A stretch of 64,000 nt of DNA from Leisingera sp. ANG-M1 (GCF_000813745.1 NZ_JWLC01000030.1:1-64000), one strand, 5' to 3'. Positions 45,074 through 55,948 are shown, numbered from the stretch's first letter. Numbers and translations are program-made. The notes: generated from the sequence alone by a model not told the origin.

Positions 45074-47314
45074 ATGGCTGAGACGACGGAATCCGAAAGC
45101 AGGAAGCTTCTGGTTCGCTTGCGGGAGGCGATGGCGGGCGATGATGCCGGCCAGGCGCGGCTCGACAAGATCACCCATCTGATCGCCGACAGCATGGGGA
45201 CCGAGGTGTGCTCGGTCTATCTGTTCCGCGATGAAGAGACGCTGGAGCTGTGCGCGACCCAGGGTCTGAATCTCGAATCGGTGCACCAGACCCGGATGCG
45301 CATCGGCGAGGGTCTGGTGGGCCGGGTGGCGAAATACGGCAAGGTGGTGAATACGCCGGATGCGCCCAATGCCAAGGGCTTCCGCTATATGCCTGAGACG
45401 GGGGAGGAGCGGTTTTCCTCCTTCCTTGGCGTGCCGGTGCAGCGGCTGGGCGAGATGCTGGGCGTGCTGGTCGTGCAGTCCAAGGAAGCGCGCGAGTTTT
45501 CCGCGGATGCGGTTTATGCGCTGGAAGTGGTGGCGATGGTGATCGCTGAGATGACCGAGCTGGGCGCCTTTGTCGGCGAGGGTGCTGCGCTCTCGCCGCT
45601 GCACCAGCAAGCGGTTCTGATCCACGGCGGCTCGGCCCAGGAGGGCGCGGCCGAGGGCCATGTCTGGCTGCACGAGCCGCGGGTGATTGTGACCAACCCG
45701 ATTGCCGATGATCCGGCTCGCGAGCTGGAGCGGCTGAACGGCGCGGTCGAGGAGCTGCGGGTGGGCGTCGACAAGATGCTGGAGGTTTCCCGCAACGGCG
45801 ACAAGGAACAGCTGCAAGTCCTTGAAGCTTACCGGATGTTTGCCAATTCCAAGGGCTGGATGCGGCGGATGGAAGAGGACATCGCCCGCGGCCTAAGCGC
45901 CGAGGCGGCGGTGGAGAAGGAGCAGTCCCAGGCCCGCACCCGGATGAGCCAGGTGCAGGATGCGTATTTGCGTGAGCGGCTGAGCGATCTGGATGACCTG
46001 TCCAACCGGCTGCTGAGGATTCTGACCGGTCAGGGCGCCAACACCGGTGCTGAACTGCCGGAAAACCCGATTCTGATTGCCCGCAACATTGGCCCCGGCG
46101 ACTTGCTGGAATACGGACGGTCCTTGCGCGGAATTGTGCTGGAAGAGGGTTCTGTTGGTTCCCATGCGGCGATTGTGGCGCGGGCGCTGGCGATTCCGCT
46201 GGTGGTTCATGCCAAGCGGATCACAACCGAGGCGTTGAACGGCGACCATATCATGGTCGATGGCGATCAGGGGGTGGTGCATCTGCGCCCGGATGAGACC
46301 GTGGTTGGCGCCTTCCGCGACAAGATCGCGATGCATGCGCAGGCGCAGGAGCGCTATGCCTCGATCCGCAACACACCTGCGGTGACCACGGACGGCCAGC
46401 GCATCAACATGGTGATGAATGCGGGCCTGATGGCGGATCTGCCGTCGCTGGACGGTTCCGGCGCCGAAGGGGTGGGGCTGTTCCGCACCGAGCTGCAGTT
46501 CCTGGTACGGAACCAAATGCCTAAACGTTCGGAGCTGGTGGCGCTCTACCAGCGGGTGCTGGATGCGGCGCATGGCAAGCCTGTGGTGTTCCGGACGCTG
46601 GACATCGGCTCGGACAAGGTGCTGCCCTATATGGCCCCGACCGATGAGCCGAACCCGGCGTTGGGCTGGCGGGCGATCCGGGTTGGCCTGGACAAGCCCG
46701 GGGTGATGCGGATGCAGCTGCAGGCGCTGCTGCGCGCGGCCGATGGGCGGCCGCTGTCGGTGATGTTCCCCTTTGTCGCCCAGTTCGAGGAATACAGGGC
46801 CGCCAAGGCGGAGCTGGACAAGACCATTGAGCGCGAGCGTATCCTGGGCCATGCTCTTCCGTCCGAACTGAAGGTGGGGGCGATGCTGGAGACGCCGTCG
46901 CTGGCCTATGCGCCGCAGAAGTTCTTTGACGAGGTGAGCTTTATCTCGATTGGCGGCAACGACCTGAAGCAGTTCTTCTTTGCCGCCGACCGCGAGAACG
47001 AGCGGGTGCGCCGCCGCTATGACACGCTGAATGTCAGCTTCCTGAGCTTTATCGAGCGCATCGTGGAGCGCTGCGCGATCTCCGGCACGCCGCTCAGCTT
47101 CTGCGGCGAGGACGCAGGGCGCCCGGTTGAGGCCGTCTGCCTGGCGGCCATGGGGATCCGCACGCTGTCGATGCGCCCGGCCTCGATCGGCCCGGTTAAA
47201 TCGCTGCTGTTGCGTGTCGACTTGGGTGAGCTGCGCAAGATCATCTCGGACGCCCGCCACCGCGGTGACCAGGCGGTGCGCCCTGCGGTGATGCAGTATC
47301 TGCGCGGGCTGTGA
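45074..47314 (+). CDS. ptsP: PTS enzyme I-Ntr (phosphoenolpyruvate-protein phosphotransferase PtsP)
   Basis: 746 residues. N-terminal GAF domain (about 15-165; ITHLIADSMGTEVCSVYLFR), then enzyme I domains: the phosphorylated His in VGSHAAIVARALAIP near residue 370, and the PEP-binding C-terminal barrel with VGLFRTELQFLV, FRTLDIGSDKVLPYM and FISIGGNDLKQFFFAADREN; the C-terminal ACT-free end has LSFCGEDAGRP. Starts the nitrogen-type PTS relay (PtsO/PtsN) that couples nitrogen status to potassium and carbon regulation; in other proteobacteria it affects Trk/Kdp, and trkH lies 3 kb upstream. An in-frame GTG at 45068 is possible. Confidence 0.95.
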   Translation: MAETTESESRKLLVRLREAMAGDDAGQARLDKITHLIADSMGTEVCSVYLFRDEETLELCATQGLNLESVHQTRMRIGEGLVGRVAKYGKVVNTPDAPNAKGFRYMPETGEERFSSFLGVPVQRLGEMLGVLVVQSKEAREFSADAVYALEVVAMVIAEMTELGAFVGEGAALSPLHQQAVLIHGGSAQEGAAEGHVWLHEPRVIVTNPIADDPARELERLNGAVEELRVGVDKMLEVSRNGDKEQLQVLEAYRMFANSKGWMRRMEEDIARGLSAEAAVEKEQSQARTRMSQVQDAYLRERLSDLDDLSNRLLRILTGQGANTGAELPENPILIARNIGPGDLLEYGRSLRGIVLEEGSVGSHAAIVARALAIPLVVHAKRITTEALNGDHIMVDGDQGVVHLRPDETVVGAFRDKIAMHAQAQERYASIRNTPAVTTDGQRINMVMNAGLMADLPSLDGSGAEGVGLFRTELQFLVRNQMPKRSELVALYQRVLDAAHGKPVVFRTLDIGSDKVLPYMAPTDEPNPALGWRAIRVGLDKPGVMRMQLQALLRAADGRPLSVMFPFVAQFEEYRAAKAELDKTIERERILGHALPSELKVGAMLETPSLAYAPQKFFDEVSFISIGGNDLKQFFFAADRENERVRRRYDTLNVSFLSFIERIVERCAISGTPLSFCGEDAGRPVEAVCLAAMGIRTLSMRPASIGPVKSLLLRVDLGELRKIISDARHRGDQAVRPAVMQYLRGL

Positions 47315-47427
47315 CCCGCCGTTTGTAACGTGCCGGCCCCGGGCCTGGGCGGCGCGGGGCTTTCTTGTCTTCAAGGGGTGCAAGCGGCGCCGGAGCGGGG
47401 CCGTGCCGGGTTCTTGTGCTGATTTGC

Positions 47428-47466
47428 TTCAAGCTTAAAACTTTATACTTGAAGTTTTTTGAAGCC
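47428..47466. promoter_or_regulatory. Inverted repeat upstream of the anthranilate operon (possible MarR site)
   Basis: CTTCAAG (47428-47434) and CTTGAAG (47448-47454) form an inverted repeat with 13 bases between, and a further TTGAAG follows at 47459-47464. The TATACT inside (47444-47449) may be part of a -10. AT-rich, unlike its surroundings, and about 50 bases before the operon start. Binding by the operon's own MarR is inference. Confidence 0.5.
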
Positions 47467-47514
47467 TGCTTATCCTGATCTGCAGAGACGTGCGCAAAGC
47501 GGGAGAGGATGATC

Positions 47515-49809
47515 ATGAAAATCGCCTGTCTGGGAGGAGGGCCTGCGGGCCTGTACTTTGCGATTTCGATGAAGCTGCGCCAGCCGGAGGCCGAGGTCAC
47601 GGTGATCGAGCGCAACAAGTCCGATGATACCTTTGGCTGGGGCGTGGTGCTGTCGGATGACGCGCTGGAGAACCTGAGCGCCAATGATCCTCAAAGCGCC
47701 GCGGCGATCCGCGAGAATTTTGCCTATTGGGATGACATCGCGGTTGTCCATAATGGCACCCGCACCGTGTCGGGCGGCCATGGTTTTGCGGGCATCGGCC
47801 GCAAGCAGATGCTTTTGCTGCTGCAGGACCGGGCGCGTGAATTGGGCGTCGACCTGCAGTTTGAAACCGCTGCGAAACCGGCTTCGGAATATCAGAAAGA
47901 CTATGATCTTGTGGTCGGCTGCGACGGGTTGAATTCCAGCGTTCGCAATGAGTTTGCGGAGCATTTCAAACCGGAAATCGATGTGCGGCCCTGCAAATTC
48001 ATCTGGCTGGGCACGCATCAGAAATTCGACGACGCCTTCACCTTCATCTTCGAGAAGACCAAGCACGGCTGGATGTGGATCCACGCCTATCAGTTCGATG
48101 CCGACACCGCGACGGTGATCGTCGAATGCTCGGCCGAGACCTGGGAGGCCTGGGGCTTTGAGGGGATGAGCAAGGAGGAGATCATCCGCACCTGCGAAGA
48201 GATCTTTGCCGATCACCTGGGCGGGCACCGGCTGATGTCCAACGCGGCGCATCTGCGCGGGGCGGCGGTGTGGATCAACTTCCCGCGGGTGCTGTGCGGG
48301 AAGTGGTACCACGAGAATGTGGTGCTTTTGGGCGATGCTTCGGCCACTGCGCATTTCTCGATCGGGTCGGGGTCGCGGCTGGCCTTTGACAGCGCCATTG
48401 CGCTGGCGGAGCTGGTGAGCACCGAGCCGACATTGGAGCGTGCGTTTGAACGCTATCAGGAGGAGCGGCGGCTGGATGTGCTGCGGCTGCAATCCGCTGC
48501 GCGCAATTCGCTGGAGTGGTTCGAGGAGGTCGAACGCTACCTGGATATGGATCCGGTGCAGTTCAATTACTCGCTGCTGACCCGGTCGCAGCGGATTTCC
48601 CATGAAAACCTGCGGCTGCGCGATGCAAAGTGGCTGCAGAGCGCCGAGAAGTGGTTTCAGGACAAAGCCGGCGCGTCCGAGGAGGCGCCGGTGCGTCCGC
48701 CGATGTTTGCCCCGTTCCGCTTGCGCGGGATGGAGCTGCAGAACCGCATAGTGGTCTCCCCCATGGCGCAGTACAAGGCCGTGGACGGCTGCCCGGCAGA
48801 CTGGCACCTGATCCATTACGGCGAACGCGCCAAGGGCGGGGCCGGGCTGGTTTACACCGAGATGACCTGTGTCAGTGCCGAAGGCCGGATCACGCCAGGC
48901 TGCCCGGGGCTTTATGCGCCTGAGCATGAGGCAGCATGGACACGGCTGGTGGATTTTGTTCACGCCGAGACCGAAGCCAAGATTTGCTGCCAGATCGGCC
49001 ACTCGGGCCGCAAGGGGTCGACCCAGCTGGGCTGGGAGGAAATGGACGCGCCGCTGCCGGACGGGAACTGGGAGACGGTTTCGGCCTCGGCGATCCCTTG
49101 GTCGGCGAACAACCCGGCACCGCGGGAGATCACGCGGACGGAAATGGATGCCATCAAGGCGGAGTTCGTGGCTGCGGCGGAAATGGCTGGGCGTGCTGGT
49201 TTTGACATGATCGAACTGCACGCGGCGCACGGCTACCTGATTTCCTCCTTCATCTCGCCGAAATCGAACATTCGGACGGATGAGTACGGCGGCTCTCTGG
49301 AAAACCGTCTGCGCTATCCACTGGAGGTCTTCCAGGCGATGCGCGCGGCCTGGCCGGAGGAGAAACCCATGTCTGTGAGGATTTCCGCCAATGACTGGGT
49401 GGGGGATGAGGGGGTCACCCCGGAGGAGGCGGTGGAGATCGCCAAAGCCTTTACCGCGGCGGGAGCGGATATCATCGACGTGTCTGCCGGGCAGACCTCA
49501 ACCGATGCGCAGCCGGTTTACGGGCGGATGTTCCAGACGCCGTTCTCGGACCGCATCCGCAATGAGGCCGGGATTGCCACTATGGCGGTGGGCAACATCT
49601 ATGAGGCGGATCACGCCAATTCGATCCTGATGGCCGGGCGGGCAGATCTGGTTTGTGTGGGCCGGCCGCATCTGGCCGATCCCTATTGGACCCTGCATGA
49701 GGCGGCGCGGATCGGCGACCGGCACGGCGGCTGGCCGCTGCCCTATCATGCGGGCCGGGATCAGGCCTGGCGGCTGGCGGACCGGGAAGCGGAGGTAATC
49801 CGGGCATGA
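47515..49809 (+). CDS. abmA: 2-aminobenzoyl-CoA monooxygenase/reductase (salicylyl-CoA 5-hydroxylase family)
   Basis: 764-residue fusion. The N-terminal ~390 residues are a flavoprotein monooxygenase ([38 protein letters not shown] is the DG/GD motif near residue 278). Residues ~405-764 are an Old Yellow Enzyme-type FMN reductase ([51 protein letters not shown]). The same architecture in Azoarcus evansii converts 2-aminobenzoyl-CoA to a reduced hydroxylated product in aerobic anthranilate breakdown. First gene of the operon; ATG at 47515 has GAGAGG six bases before it. The symbol follows the Azoarcus naming. Confidence 0.88.
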   Translation: MKIACLGGGPAGLYFAISMKLRQPEAEVTVIERNKSDDTFGWGVVLSDDALENLSANDPQSAAAIRENFAYWDDIAVVHNGTRTVSGGHGFAGIGRKQMLLLLQDRARELGVDLQFETAAKPASEYQKDYDLVVGCDGLNSSVRNEFAEHFKPEIDVRPCKFIWLGTHQKFDDAFTFIFEKTKHGWMWIHAYQFDADTATVIVECSAETWEAWGFEGMSKEEIIRTCEEIFADHLGGHRLMSNAAHLRGAAVWINFPRVLCGKWYHENVVLLGDASATAHFSIGSGSRLAFDSAIALAELVSTEPTLERAFERYQEERRLDVLRLQSAARNSLEWFEEVERYLDMDPVQFNYSLLTRSQRISHENLRLRDAKWLQSAEKWFQDKAGASEEAPVRPPMFAPFRLRGMELQNRIVVSPMAQYKAVDGCPADWHLIHYGERAKGGAGLVYTEMTCVSAEGRITPGCPGLYAPEHEAAWTRLVDFVHAETEAKICCQIGHSGRKGSTQLGWEEMDAPLPDGNWETVSASAIPWSANNPAPREITRTEMDAIKAEFVAAAEMAGRAGFDMIELHAAHGYLISSFISPKSNIRTDEYGGSLENRLRYPLEVFQAMRAAWPEEKPMSVRISANDWVGDEGVTPEEAVEIAKAFTAAGADIIDVSAGQTSTDAQPVYGRMFQTPFSDRIRNEAGIATMAVGNIYEADHANSILMAGRADLVCVGRPHLADPYWTLHEAARIGDRHGGWPLPYHAGRDQAWRLADREAEVIRA

Positions 49810-50531
49810 CACGAAGGGTTCTGGTCACAGGCGGCGGCACAGGGATTGGCAAGGCAATAGCCCAAGCCTTTGCCGCGCAAGGCTACCAGGTCACCATCGC
49901 TGGACGCCGCCGGGCGCCGCTGGAAGCGGCAGCGGAAGGGCTGGGTCTGGAGATCCGCACGGCGGATGTCACCGATGAGGCGCAGGTGGAAGCGCTGTTT
50001 GAGACGCCCTATGATGTGGTTGTCGCCAATGCAGGCTCCGGCGTGGCGGCCCGGATTGAGGACGTGTCCTTGGAAGACTGGCAGCATACGCTGACGGTCA
50101 ATATGACGGGAACCTTCCTGACCTTCCGGGCGGCGCTGCGGGCAGGCATGGGGCCGGGCGGGCGGCTGATTGCCATCGCCTCAACCGCATCTCTGCAGGG
50201 CGGCGCCTATATCCCGGCCTATGCGGCCTCTAAACACGGGGTTCTGGGGCTGGTGCGTTCAGTCGCGCAGAGCGTGGCCAAGCGCGGTATCACCTGCAAT
50301 GCGGTCTGTCCCGGGTTTGTCGATACGGAAATGGCCGAGACTGCGATCACCGGGCTGATGGCCCGGCATGATATCCCGCGGGAGAAGGCGCTGAAAATGG
50401 TGGTTAGCGGCAATCCGATGCAGCGGCTGATCGCACCGGAGGAAGTGGCGGCGACGGCGGTATTTCTGGCATCCGAAGGCGCGGCCTCGGTCAATGGGCA
50501 CGCGATGAGCGTGTCGGGAGGAGAGATTTGA
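49806..50531 (+). CDS. SDR-family oxidoreductase of the anthranilate operon
   Basis: 241 residues, ATGA overlap with abmA. Rossmann [19 protein letters not shown] at the start, NAGSG near residue 80, catalytic Tyr/Lys in [14 protein letters not shown] near residue 137, and C-terminal [20 protein letters not shown]. Probably oxidises or reduces a hydroxyacyl-CoA intermediate of the pathway (inference from position). Confidence 0.85.
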   Translation: MTRRVLVTGGGTGIGKAIAQAFAAQGYQVTIAGRRRAPLEAAAEGLGLEIRTADVTDEAQVEALFETPYDVVVANAGSGVAARIEDVSLEDWQHTLTVNMTGTFLTFRAALRAGMGPGGRLIAIASTASLQGGAYIPAYAASKHGVLGLVRSVAQSVAKRGITCNAVCPGFVDTEMAETAITGLMARHDIPREKALKMVVSGNPMQRLIAPEEVAATAVFLASEGAASVNGHAMSVSGGEI

Positions 50532-50980
50532 GCACGACATCAAAAGACCGGCTGCGGCTGTGGCTGAAGGTGCTGAAGGCCACCAAGGCGGTGGAGAGCG
50601 AAGTGCGCGAGAACCTGCGGAAGGACTTTGCGACCACGCTGCCGCGGTTTGATGTGATGGCGGCCCTGATGCAGCACAAAAAAGGCCTTAAGATGAGTGA
50701 GTTGTCCGGGGTTCTGAAAGTGTCGAACGGCAATGTGACCGGCATCGTTGAGCGGCTGGTCGAGGACGGCCATGTGCAGCGCGAGAAGGTCGAGGGCGAC
50801 AGGCGCGCCAATCTGGTGCGGCTGACGGCAGCGGGCCAGGCTGAGTTCTCGCGCCAGGCCGAGGCGCATGAGGGCTGGATCGATGCGGCGTTTGACGGGC
50901 TGACGGCGGATCAGGCGCAGGGGATTGCCGAAAGCCTGGAAACGGTGGCGCGGCGTTTGGAGAAAGGCGGCAAGGCATGA
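50528..50980 (+). CDS. MarR-family transcriptional regulator
   Basis: 150 residues, TTG start overlapping the SDR stop (TTGA) with GGAGGAGAG just upstream. Winged helix-turn-helix at about 50-110 ([20 protein letters not shown] then [14 protein letters not shown]). It sits inside the operon it probably controls; typical ligands of such regulators are aromatic acids or their CoA thioesters. Confidence 0.88.
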   Translation: MSTTSKDRLRLWLKVLKATKAVESEVRENLRKDFATTLPRFDVMAALMQHKKGLKMSELSGVLKVSNGNVTGIVERLVEDGHVQREKVEGDRRANLVRLTAAGQAEFSRQAEAHEGWIDAAFDGLTADQAQGIAESLETVARRLEKGGKA

Positions 50981-51783
50981 AGGTGAACCGGGAGCCCAAG
51001 CATTTCCTGTGCCGGGTCGAGGATGGTGTGGCGACAGTCTCGCTGGACCGGCCGGAACGGAAGAACCCGCTGACCTTTGAGAGCTATGCGGAGCTGCGCG
51101 ACTGGTTCCGCGATCTGCACTATGACGACAGCGTCAAGGCGGTGGTCTTTGCCTCCAACGGCGGCAATTTCTGCTCGGGCGGCGATGTGCATGACATTAT
51201 CGGGCCGCTGGTCGGCATGAGCATGAAGGAGCTTTTGGCTTTCACCCGGATGACCGGGGATCTGGTCAAGGCGATGGTGAATTGCGGCAAGCCGGTGATT
51301 GCTGCGATTGACGGGGTCTGCGTGGGCGCTGGGGCGATCATTGCCATGGCGTCGGATATCCGGATCGCCACGCCGGAGGCCAAGACCGCGTTTCTGTTTA
51401 CCCGGGTTGGCCTGGCGGGCTGCGATATGGGGGCCTGTGCCATTCTGCCCCGGATTATCGGTCAGGGCAGGGCGGCGGAGCTTTTGTACACGGGCCGCTC
51501 GATGAGTGCCGAAGAGGGGCACGCCTGGGGCTTTCACAACAAGCTGGTTGCGGCGGATGAACTGGCGGGTGAGGCGCAGAGCTGGGCGGCGCGGATCGCG
51601 GCTGGCCCGAATTTCGGCCATATGATGACCAAGACCATGCTGGCGCAGGAATGGTCGATGTCGATTGAGCAGGCGATCGAGGCCGAGGCGCAGGCGCAGG
51701 CGATCTGCATGCAGACTACGGACTTCGAACGCGCGTTCCATGCTTTTGTGAGCAAGGAAAAACCGGTGTTTGAAGGCGATTGA
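50977..51783 (+). CDS. Enoyl-CoA hydratase/isomerase family protein
   Basis: 268 residues, ATGA overlap with marR. Crotonase fold: [20 protein letters not shown] near residue 17, oxyanion-hole [16 protein letters not shown] near residue 53 and [19 protein letters not shown] near residue 110, with [18 protein letters not shown] near residue 149. Likely hydrates or opens a ring-derived CoA ester in the anthranilate pathway (position-based). Confidence 0.88.
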   Translation: MKVNREPKHFLCRVEDGVATVSLDRPERKNPLTFESYAELRDWFRDLHYDDSVKAVVFASNGGNFCSGGDVHDIIGPLVGMSMKELLAFTRMTGDLVKAMVNCGKPVIAAIDGVCVGAGAIIAMASDIRIATPEAKTAFLFTRVGLAGCDMGACAILPRIIGQGRAAELLYTGRSMSAEEGHAWGFHNKLVAADELAGEAQSWAARIAAGPNFGHMMTKTMLAQEWSMSIEQAIEAEAQAQAICMQTTDFERAFHAFVSKEKPVFEGD

Positions 51784-51804
51784 GGTGTGACACCGCTGGG
51801 GCCT

Positions 51805-51862
51805 GCGCCGGAGGAGGGCGCGGGAGCCTCCGGCGGGAGTATTTTGGGAAAGATGAAACTGG
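51805..51862. repeat. Dispersed intergenic repeat, copy E (inverted, diverged)
   Basis: The stretch GCGCGGGAG, CTCCGGCGGGAGTATTTTGG and GAAAGATGAA carries the A/T core of the intergenic repeat in the orientation of copy A. It lies in the only sizeable gap inside the anthranilate operon (51784-51874). Confidence 0.55.
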
Positions 51863-51874
51863 GAGGGCCGCGCC

Positions 51875-53035
51875 ATGGTGGACAGGACGTTTCTGAGCTG
51901 GCCGTTTTTTGAAGACCGGCACCGGGCGCTGGCAGAGGAGCTGGAAGCTTGGGCTGCAGCACACTTGGCGGGGATTGATCACTCTGACACCGATGCCGCT
52001 TGCCGGGCTCTGGTAGCAGCACTGGGCGAAGGCGGCTGGACGCAGCATTCCGGGGCGAAGGCAGGGGAGCGGCTGGATGTGCGCACGCTCTGCCTGATCC
52101 GTGAAACCCTGGCGCGCCATGACGGGCTGGCGGATTTTGCCTTTGCCATGCAGGGGCTGGGCACCGGGGCAATTTCTTTGTTTGGGACTGAGGCGCAGCA
52201 GCAGGAGTGGCTGCCTCTGACCCGGGCGGGTAAGGCGATTTCCGCCTTTGCCCTGACAGAGCCGCAGTCGGGGTCGGATGTGGCGAATTCCACTATGACC
52301 GCGGTGGAGGTCGGTGACCATTATGTGCTGAACGGCGAGAAGACCTGGATTTCCAATGGCGGGATTGCCGATGTCTACACGCTGTTTGCCCGCACTGGCG
52401 AGGCGCCGGGGGCCAAGGGGCTGAGTGCCTTTGTGGTGCCTGCGGGCCTGCCGGGGTTCGAGGTCGCCGAGCGGCTGGAGACGATTGCGCCGCATCCGCT
52501 GGCGACCTTGCGGTTCAGCGATTGCCGGATCCCGAAATCAGCGCTGCTGGGACAGCCGGGGCAGGGTTTCAAGATTGCGATGTCGGTGCTGGATGTGTTC
52601 CGCTCCACCGTGGCAGCGGCGGCTTTGGGGTTTGCCCGCCGGGCACTGGATGAATCGCTGCAGCGGGTGACAAAGCGGCAGGTGCAGGGCGCGCCGCTGT
52701 TTGATCTGCAGATGGTGCAGGGCCATATCGCGGATATGGCGCTGGATGTGGATGCCGCGGCACTGCTGGTCTACCGCGCGGCCTGGGCCAAGGATACCGG
52801 GGCGGCGCGGGTCACCCGGGAGGCGGCGATGGCCAAGCTGTTTTCGACTGACCAGGCGCAAGCCGTCATCGATAAGGCGGTGCAGCTGCACGGCGGCGAC
52901 GGGGTACGGCGCGGCCAGAAGGTGGAGGAGCTCTACCGCGATATCCGGGCCTTGCGCATCTATGAGGGCGCCTCGGATGTGCAGCGGGTGGTGATCGCGC
53001 GCCAGGCGCTGGGCGCCTTTCAGGGAGGGAATTGA
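51875..53035 (+). CDS. Acyl-CoA dehydrogenase family protein
   Basis: 386 residues, complete ACAD fold. FAD/substrate segments [19 protein letters not shown] near residue 123, [20 protein letters not shown] near residue 149, and [20 protein letters not shown] near residue 330; the catalytic Glu position falls in [19 protein letters not shown] at the C-terminus. Likely oxidises a ring-cleaved or reduced CoA ester from anthranilate; separated from the preceding gene by a 91-bp gap. Confidence 0.9.
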   Translation: MVDRTFLSWPFFEDRHRALAEELEAWAAAHLAGIDHSDTDAACRALVAALGEGGWTQHSGAKAGERLDVRTLCLIRETLARHDGLADFAFAMQGLGTGAISLFGTEAQQQEWLPLTRAGKAISAFALTEPQSGSDVANSTMTAVEVGDHYVLNGEKTWISNGGIADVYTLFARTGEAPGAKGLSAFVVPAGLPGFEVAERLETIAPHPLATLRFSDCRIPKSALLGQPGQGFKIAMSVLDVFRSTVAAAALGFARRALDESLQRVTKRQVQGAPLFDLQMVQGHIADMALDVDAAALLVYRAAWAKDTGAARVTREAAMAKLFSTDQAQAVIDKAVQLHGGDGVRRGQKVEELYRDIRALRIYEGASDVQRVVIARQALGAFQGGN

Positions 53036-53036
53036 G

Positions 53037-54647
53037 ATGCTGGGACCTTCGGCCCATGTGGATAGCTTTGCCCGGGACAACCTGCCGCCTGCGGATCAGT
53101 GGCCGGAATTCCTGCTGGAGGGGTTTGAATATCCGGAATACCTGAACGCGGCAGTCGAACTGACTGATGCGATGGTGGAGAGGGGCTTTGGCGATCATAC
53201 GGCGCTGATCGGCAACGGCCGCTACCGCACCTACAAGGAGTTGGCGGACTGGACCAACAGGCTGGCGCATGTGCTGAGCGAGGATCTGGGGGTGAAGCCG
53301 GGCAACCGGGTGTTGATCCGCTCGGCCAACAACCCGGCGATGGTGGCCTGCTGGCTGGCGGCGACCAAGGCGGGGGCGGTGGTGGTCAACACCATGCCGC
53401 TGCTGCGCAAGGGGGAACTGGCCAAGATTGTCGACAAGGCGGAGATTACGCATGCGCTGTGCGACACCCGCCTGAAGGACGAACTGGTGGCCTGCGCCAA
53501 GGAGTCGAAGTTTCTGAACACGGTTGTGGGGTTTGACGGCACCTCCAACCATGACGCCGAGCTGGACCGGCTGGCGTTGGAGAAGCCGGTGACCTATGAG
53601 GCGGTGAAGACCGGACGCGATGATGTGGCGCTGTTGGGGTTCACTTCCGGCACCACCGGTTCACCCAAGGCAACCATGCATTTCCACCGCGACCTGCTGA
53701 TCATCGCTGACGGCTATGCCCGCGAGGTGCTGGATGTGCAGCCCGAGGATGTGTTTGTCGGCTCGCCCCCCTTGGCCTTCACCTTTGGCCTGGGCGGGCT
53801 GGCGATCTTTCCCTTGCGGTTCGGCGCAGCAGCGACATTGCTGGAGAGCGCCACGCCGCCGAACCTCATCGAGATCATCGAGAAGTACAAGGCAACCGTC
53901 TGCTTCACTGCGCCGACGGCGTACCGGGTGATGCTGCGGGCGATGGAGGAGGGTGCGGATCTGTCCTCGCTGCGTGCGGCAGTGTCGGCGGGCGAGACAC
54001 TGCCCGCGCCGGTCTATGACGAGTGGATGCAGAAGACGGGCAAGCCGATGCTGGACGGGATCGGCGCCACCGAGATGCTGCATATCTTCATCACCAACCG
54101 CTTCAGTGACCACCGCCCCGCCTGCACCGGCAAACCGGTCGGCGGCTATCAGGTCAAGGTGCTGGATTCGGACGGCAATGAGGCGCCGCGCGGTGAGGTC
54201 GGGCGGCTGGCGGTCAAGGGGCCGACAGGCTGCCGGTATTTGGCTGATGAGCGGCAGGCGGGATATGTGCGGGATGGCTGGAACATCACCGGCGACAGTT
54301 TCCTGCGCGACGCGGATGGCTACTTGCATTTCGCCGCCCGCAATGACGACATGATTGTCACGGCGGGCTACAATATCGCAGGTCCGGAAGTGGAGGCTGC
54401 TCTGCTGTCGCATGAGGCTGTCGCAGAATGCGCGGTCATCGGCGCCCCGGACGAGGCCCGCGGTGAGATCGTGCAGGCGCATGTGGTGCTGGCAGAGGCG
54501 CAGACACCGTCCGACGCCCTGGTGAAGCTGCTGCAAGACCATGTGAAATCAGAAATCGCCCCCTACAAGTACCCCCGTTCTGTGGTGTTTACGAAAGCCT
54601 TGCCGAAAACCGAGACCGGAAAAATCCAGCGGTTCAGGCTCAAATAA
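53037..54647 (+). CDS. abmG: 2-aminobenzoate-CoA ligase (benzoate-CoA ligase family)
   Basis: 536 residues. AMP-forming acyl-CoA synthetase: P-loop LGFTSGTTGSPKATMHFHRD near residue 201, ISAGETLPAP-type segment VSAGETLPAPVYDEW near residue 318, DGIGATEMLHIF near residue 341, WNITGDSFLRDADGYLHF and the C-terminal catalytic Lys in LPKTETGKIQRFRLK. Activates anthranilate to 2-aminobenzoyl-CoA, the substrate of the abmA product. One base separates it from the dehydrogenase stop. Benzoate or a related aromatic acid cannot be excluded as substrate. Confidence 0.88.
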   Translation: MLGPSAHVDSFARDNLPPADQWPEFLLEGFEYPEYLNAAVELTDAMVERGFGDHTALIGNGRYRTYKELADWTNRLAHVLSEDLGVKPGNRVLIRSANNPAMVACWLAATKAGAVVVNTMPLLRKGELAKIVDKAEITHALCDTRLKDELVACAKESKFLNTVVGFDGTSNHDAELDRLALEKPVTYEAVKTGRDDVALLGFTSGTTGSPKATMHFHRDLLIIADGYAREVLDVQPEDVFVGSPPLAFTFGLGGLAIFPLRFGAAATLLESATPPNLIEIIEKYKATVCFTAPTAYRVMLRAMEEGADLSSLRAAVSAGETLPAPVYDEWMQKTGKPMLDGIGATEMLHIFITNRFSDHRPACTGKPVGGYQVKVLDSDGNEAPRGEVGRLAVKGPTGCRYLADERQAGYVRDGWNITGDSFLRDADGYLHFAARNDDMIVTAGYNIAGPEVEAALLSHEAVAECAVIGAPDEARGEIVQAHVVLAEAQTPSDALVKLLQDHVKSEIAPYKYPRSVVFTKALPKTETGKIQRFRLK

Positions 54648-55219
54648 CAAACGGCTGCCAAACTGCTGCGGCAAGCACCCCGCGGCTGCCTGCCATTGGA
54701 AGATGCAGGTTGTCCTTGTGGGGCAAGGATTGATGGTTCGCAGGGCAAGACGCTGGTTTGCCCCCGGGAACTCCAGTTATGATGTGCAGCGCCCGCCTCG
54801 CCGTTAGAGCTCTCCAGGCGCATGCTCCAGAAGCGCGTGGTCAGCGCTTTGCAGGGAAATGGAAACCAGAAAACGTGAGCGCGGCCGGGTGTCAGCGAAC
54901 CTGGGCTGCTTGCCTGTCGCGGCCGGCAATCTGACCTTCCCTCGCCGTGTTGCCGCGTGTTGCGGCACAAGGGCAGATGTCTGCCCGGATCTCTGCGGCA
55001 TTGCCACGATCCGCTTTTAGACCTGCTAGGATTGAAAAAAGACATATTGGAGGAATTGCTGCGAATATTTCCGGTTGCAGGGCCGGAGAAATTGCCGCGC
55101 AAGGTTTATGCCCAATCTTCAGATTTCCTGGAAGCGATGGAAATCTTGATTTTATGACCCAGTTAGTGGAGACTTTCATTCTGTTAACTGTCATTTTTCA
55201 AAATTTTCCGATTACCCCG
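54648..55219. other. Gene-free interval upstream of the LuxR pair
   Basis: About 570 bases. Several short frames exist but none has family similarity or good composition. A TGCCGC/GCGGCA hairpin occurs around 54950-54966. The right end (about 55010-55219) is AT-rich compared with its surroundings and probably contains the LuxR promoter; ATTTTCAAAATTTTC-like sequence lies at 55193-55208. Confidence 0.5.
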
Positions 55220-55948
55220 ATGCACCGTTATTGCACTTTGGAAAGCGAAACCGCACTGCGCTTGGCGCTGGAGCCGGATACTGCTCGCAAAAGGGAAATT
55301 TTGCTGGAGGAGGTGCATCGGCTGGGGGCAAGCTCGCTGACAGTCGGAACGTCCAGAATTGGCGCTGATACCCCTGACTTTTTCCTGGGTTCTTTCGGTA
55401 CGGGGCAATTCTGGGACGATTACATGGAGCAGTCCTGGCATGAGGTTGACCCGTCAGCGCAAAACGCCGTTGCGGGGATGCCGGAAACGTTTTGGGACAT
55501 TCAAGATCCGGTGCGGTTCCGTGCGCTTCGCAAGCTGGACGACTTCGCTGGATCAGCGAAGACGCTTGGTGCCGGTTCGCTTTTGTGTTTTACATCTGCC
55601 TCCTCCGGCAATCAGGTGGTCTCTGGGTTCACCGTCACGTGCGATCAGCAGCTTGCGGATGTAGGCGAGGAACAGCTGCGAAGCCTAAAGGCTTTGGCCG
55701 GCTTGTTTTTTGCTTTGCGCTTCGACATGGCTGGCCACGAGAAAACCCGCCGCTTGCTTCTGCTGTCCGGACGCGAGCTGGAAATCCTGCAACTGCTGAA
55801 GCAAGGCCGGGTGCTTGCCCAGATCGCGTTCGATCTGGGGATCTCCTACCGGATGGTGACCAGGCATCTGACGTCGGCCAAATCCAAGCTGGGCATGCCC
55901 ACCAACGAAAGCGCTCTGGCGCTGGCGATGGAGCTGAGCCTTGTTTGA
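55220..55948 (+). CDS. LuxR-family autoinducer-binding-type regulator, first copy
   Basis: 242 residues from the ATG at 55220, chosen by alignment with the adjacent copy; an ATG at 55154 is possible. The N-terminal domain has the LuxR acyl-homoserine-lactone landmarks FWDDYMEQSWHEVDPSAQN (Trp, Tyr, Asp-Pro) and a Trp 15 residues after the Asp (ETFWD). The C-terminal GerE helix-turn-helix starts LSGRELEILQLLKQGRVLAQ. No luxI is present in the window, so it looks like a solo receptor. It overlaps the second copy by eight bases. Confidence 0.85.
   Translation: MHRYCTLESETALRLALEPDTARKREILLEEVHRLGASSLTVGTSRIGADTPDFFLGSFGTGQFWDDYMEQSWHEVDPSAQNAVAGMPETFWDIQDPVRFRALRKLDDFAGSAKTLGAGSLLCFTSASSGNQVVSGFTVTCDQQLADVGEEQLRSLKALAGLFFALRFDMAGHEKTRRLLLLSGRELEILQLLKQGRVLAQIAFDLGISYRMVTRHLTSAKSKLGMPTNESALALAMELSLV
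55763..55935 (+). repeat. HTH-coding duplicate, first member (partner 56472-56644)
   Basis: By direct comparison the two stretches, offset by 709 bases, differ at 10 of 173 positions; the last 141 bases differ at four. The upstream halves of the same genes are far more divergent. Confidence 0.9.

Noticed and set aside
54947-55219. N-terminal extension of the first LuxR gene
   Set aside because: The added residues do not align with the second copy and have no ribosome site; the start at 55220 matches the paralogue.
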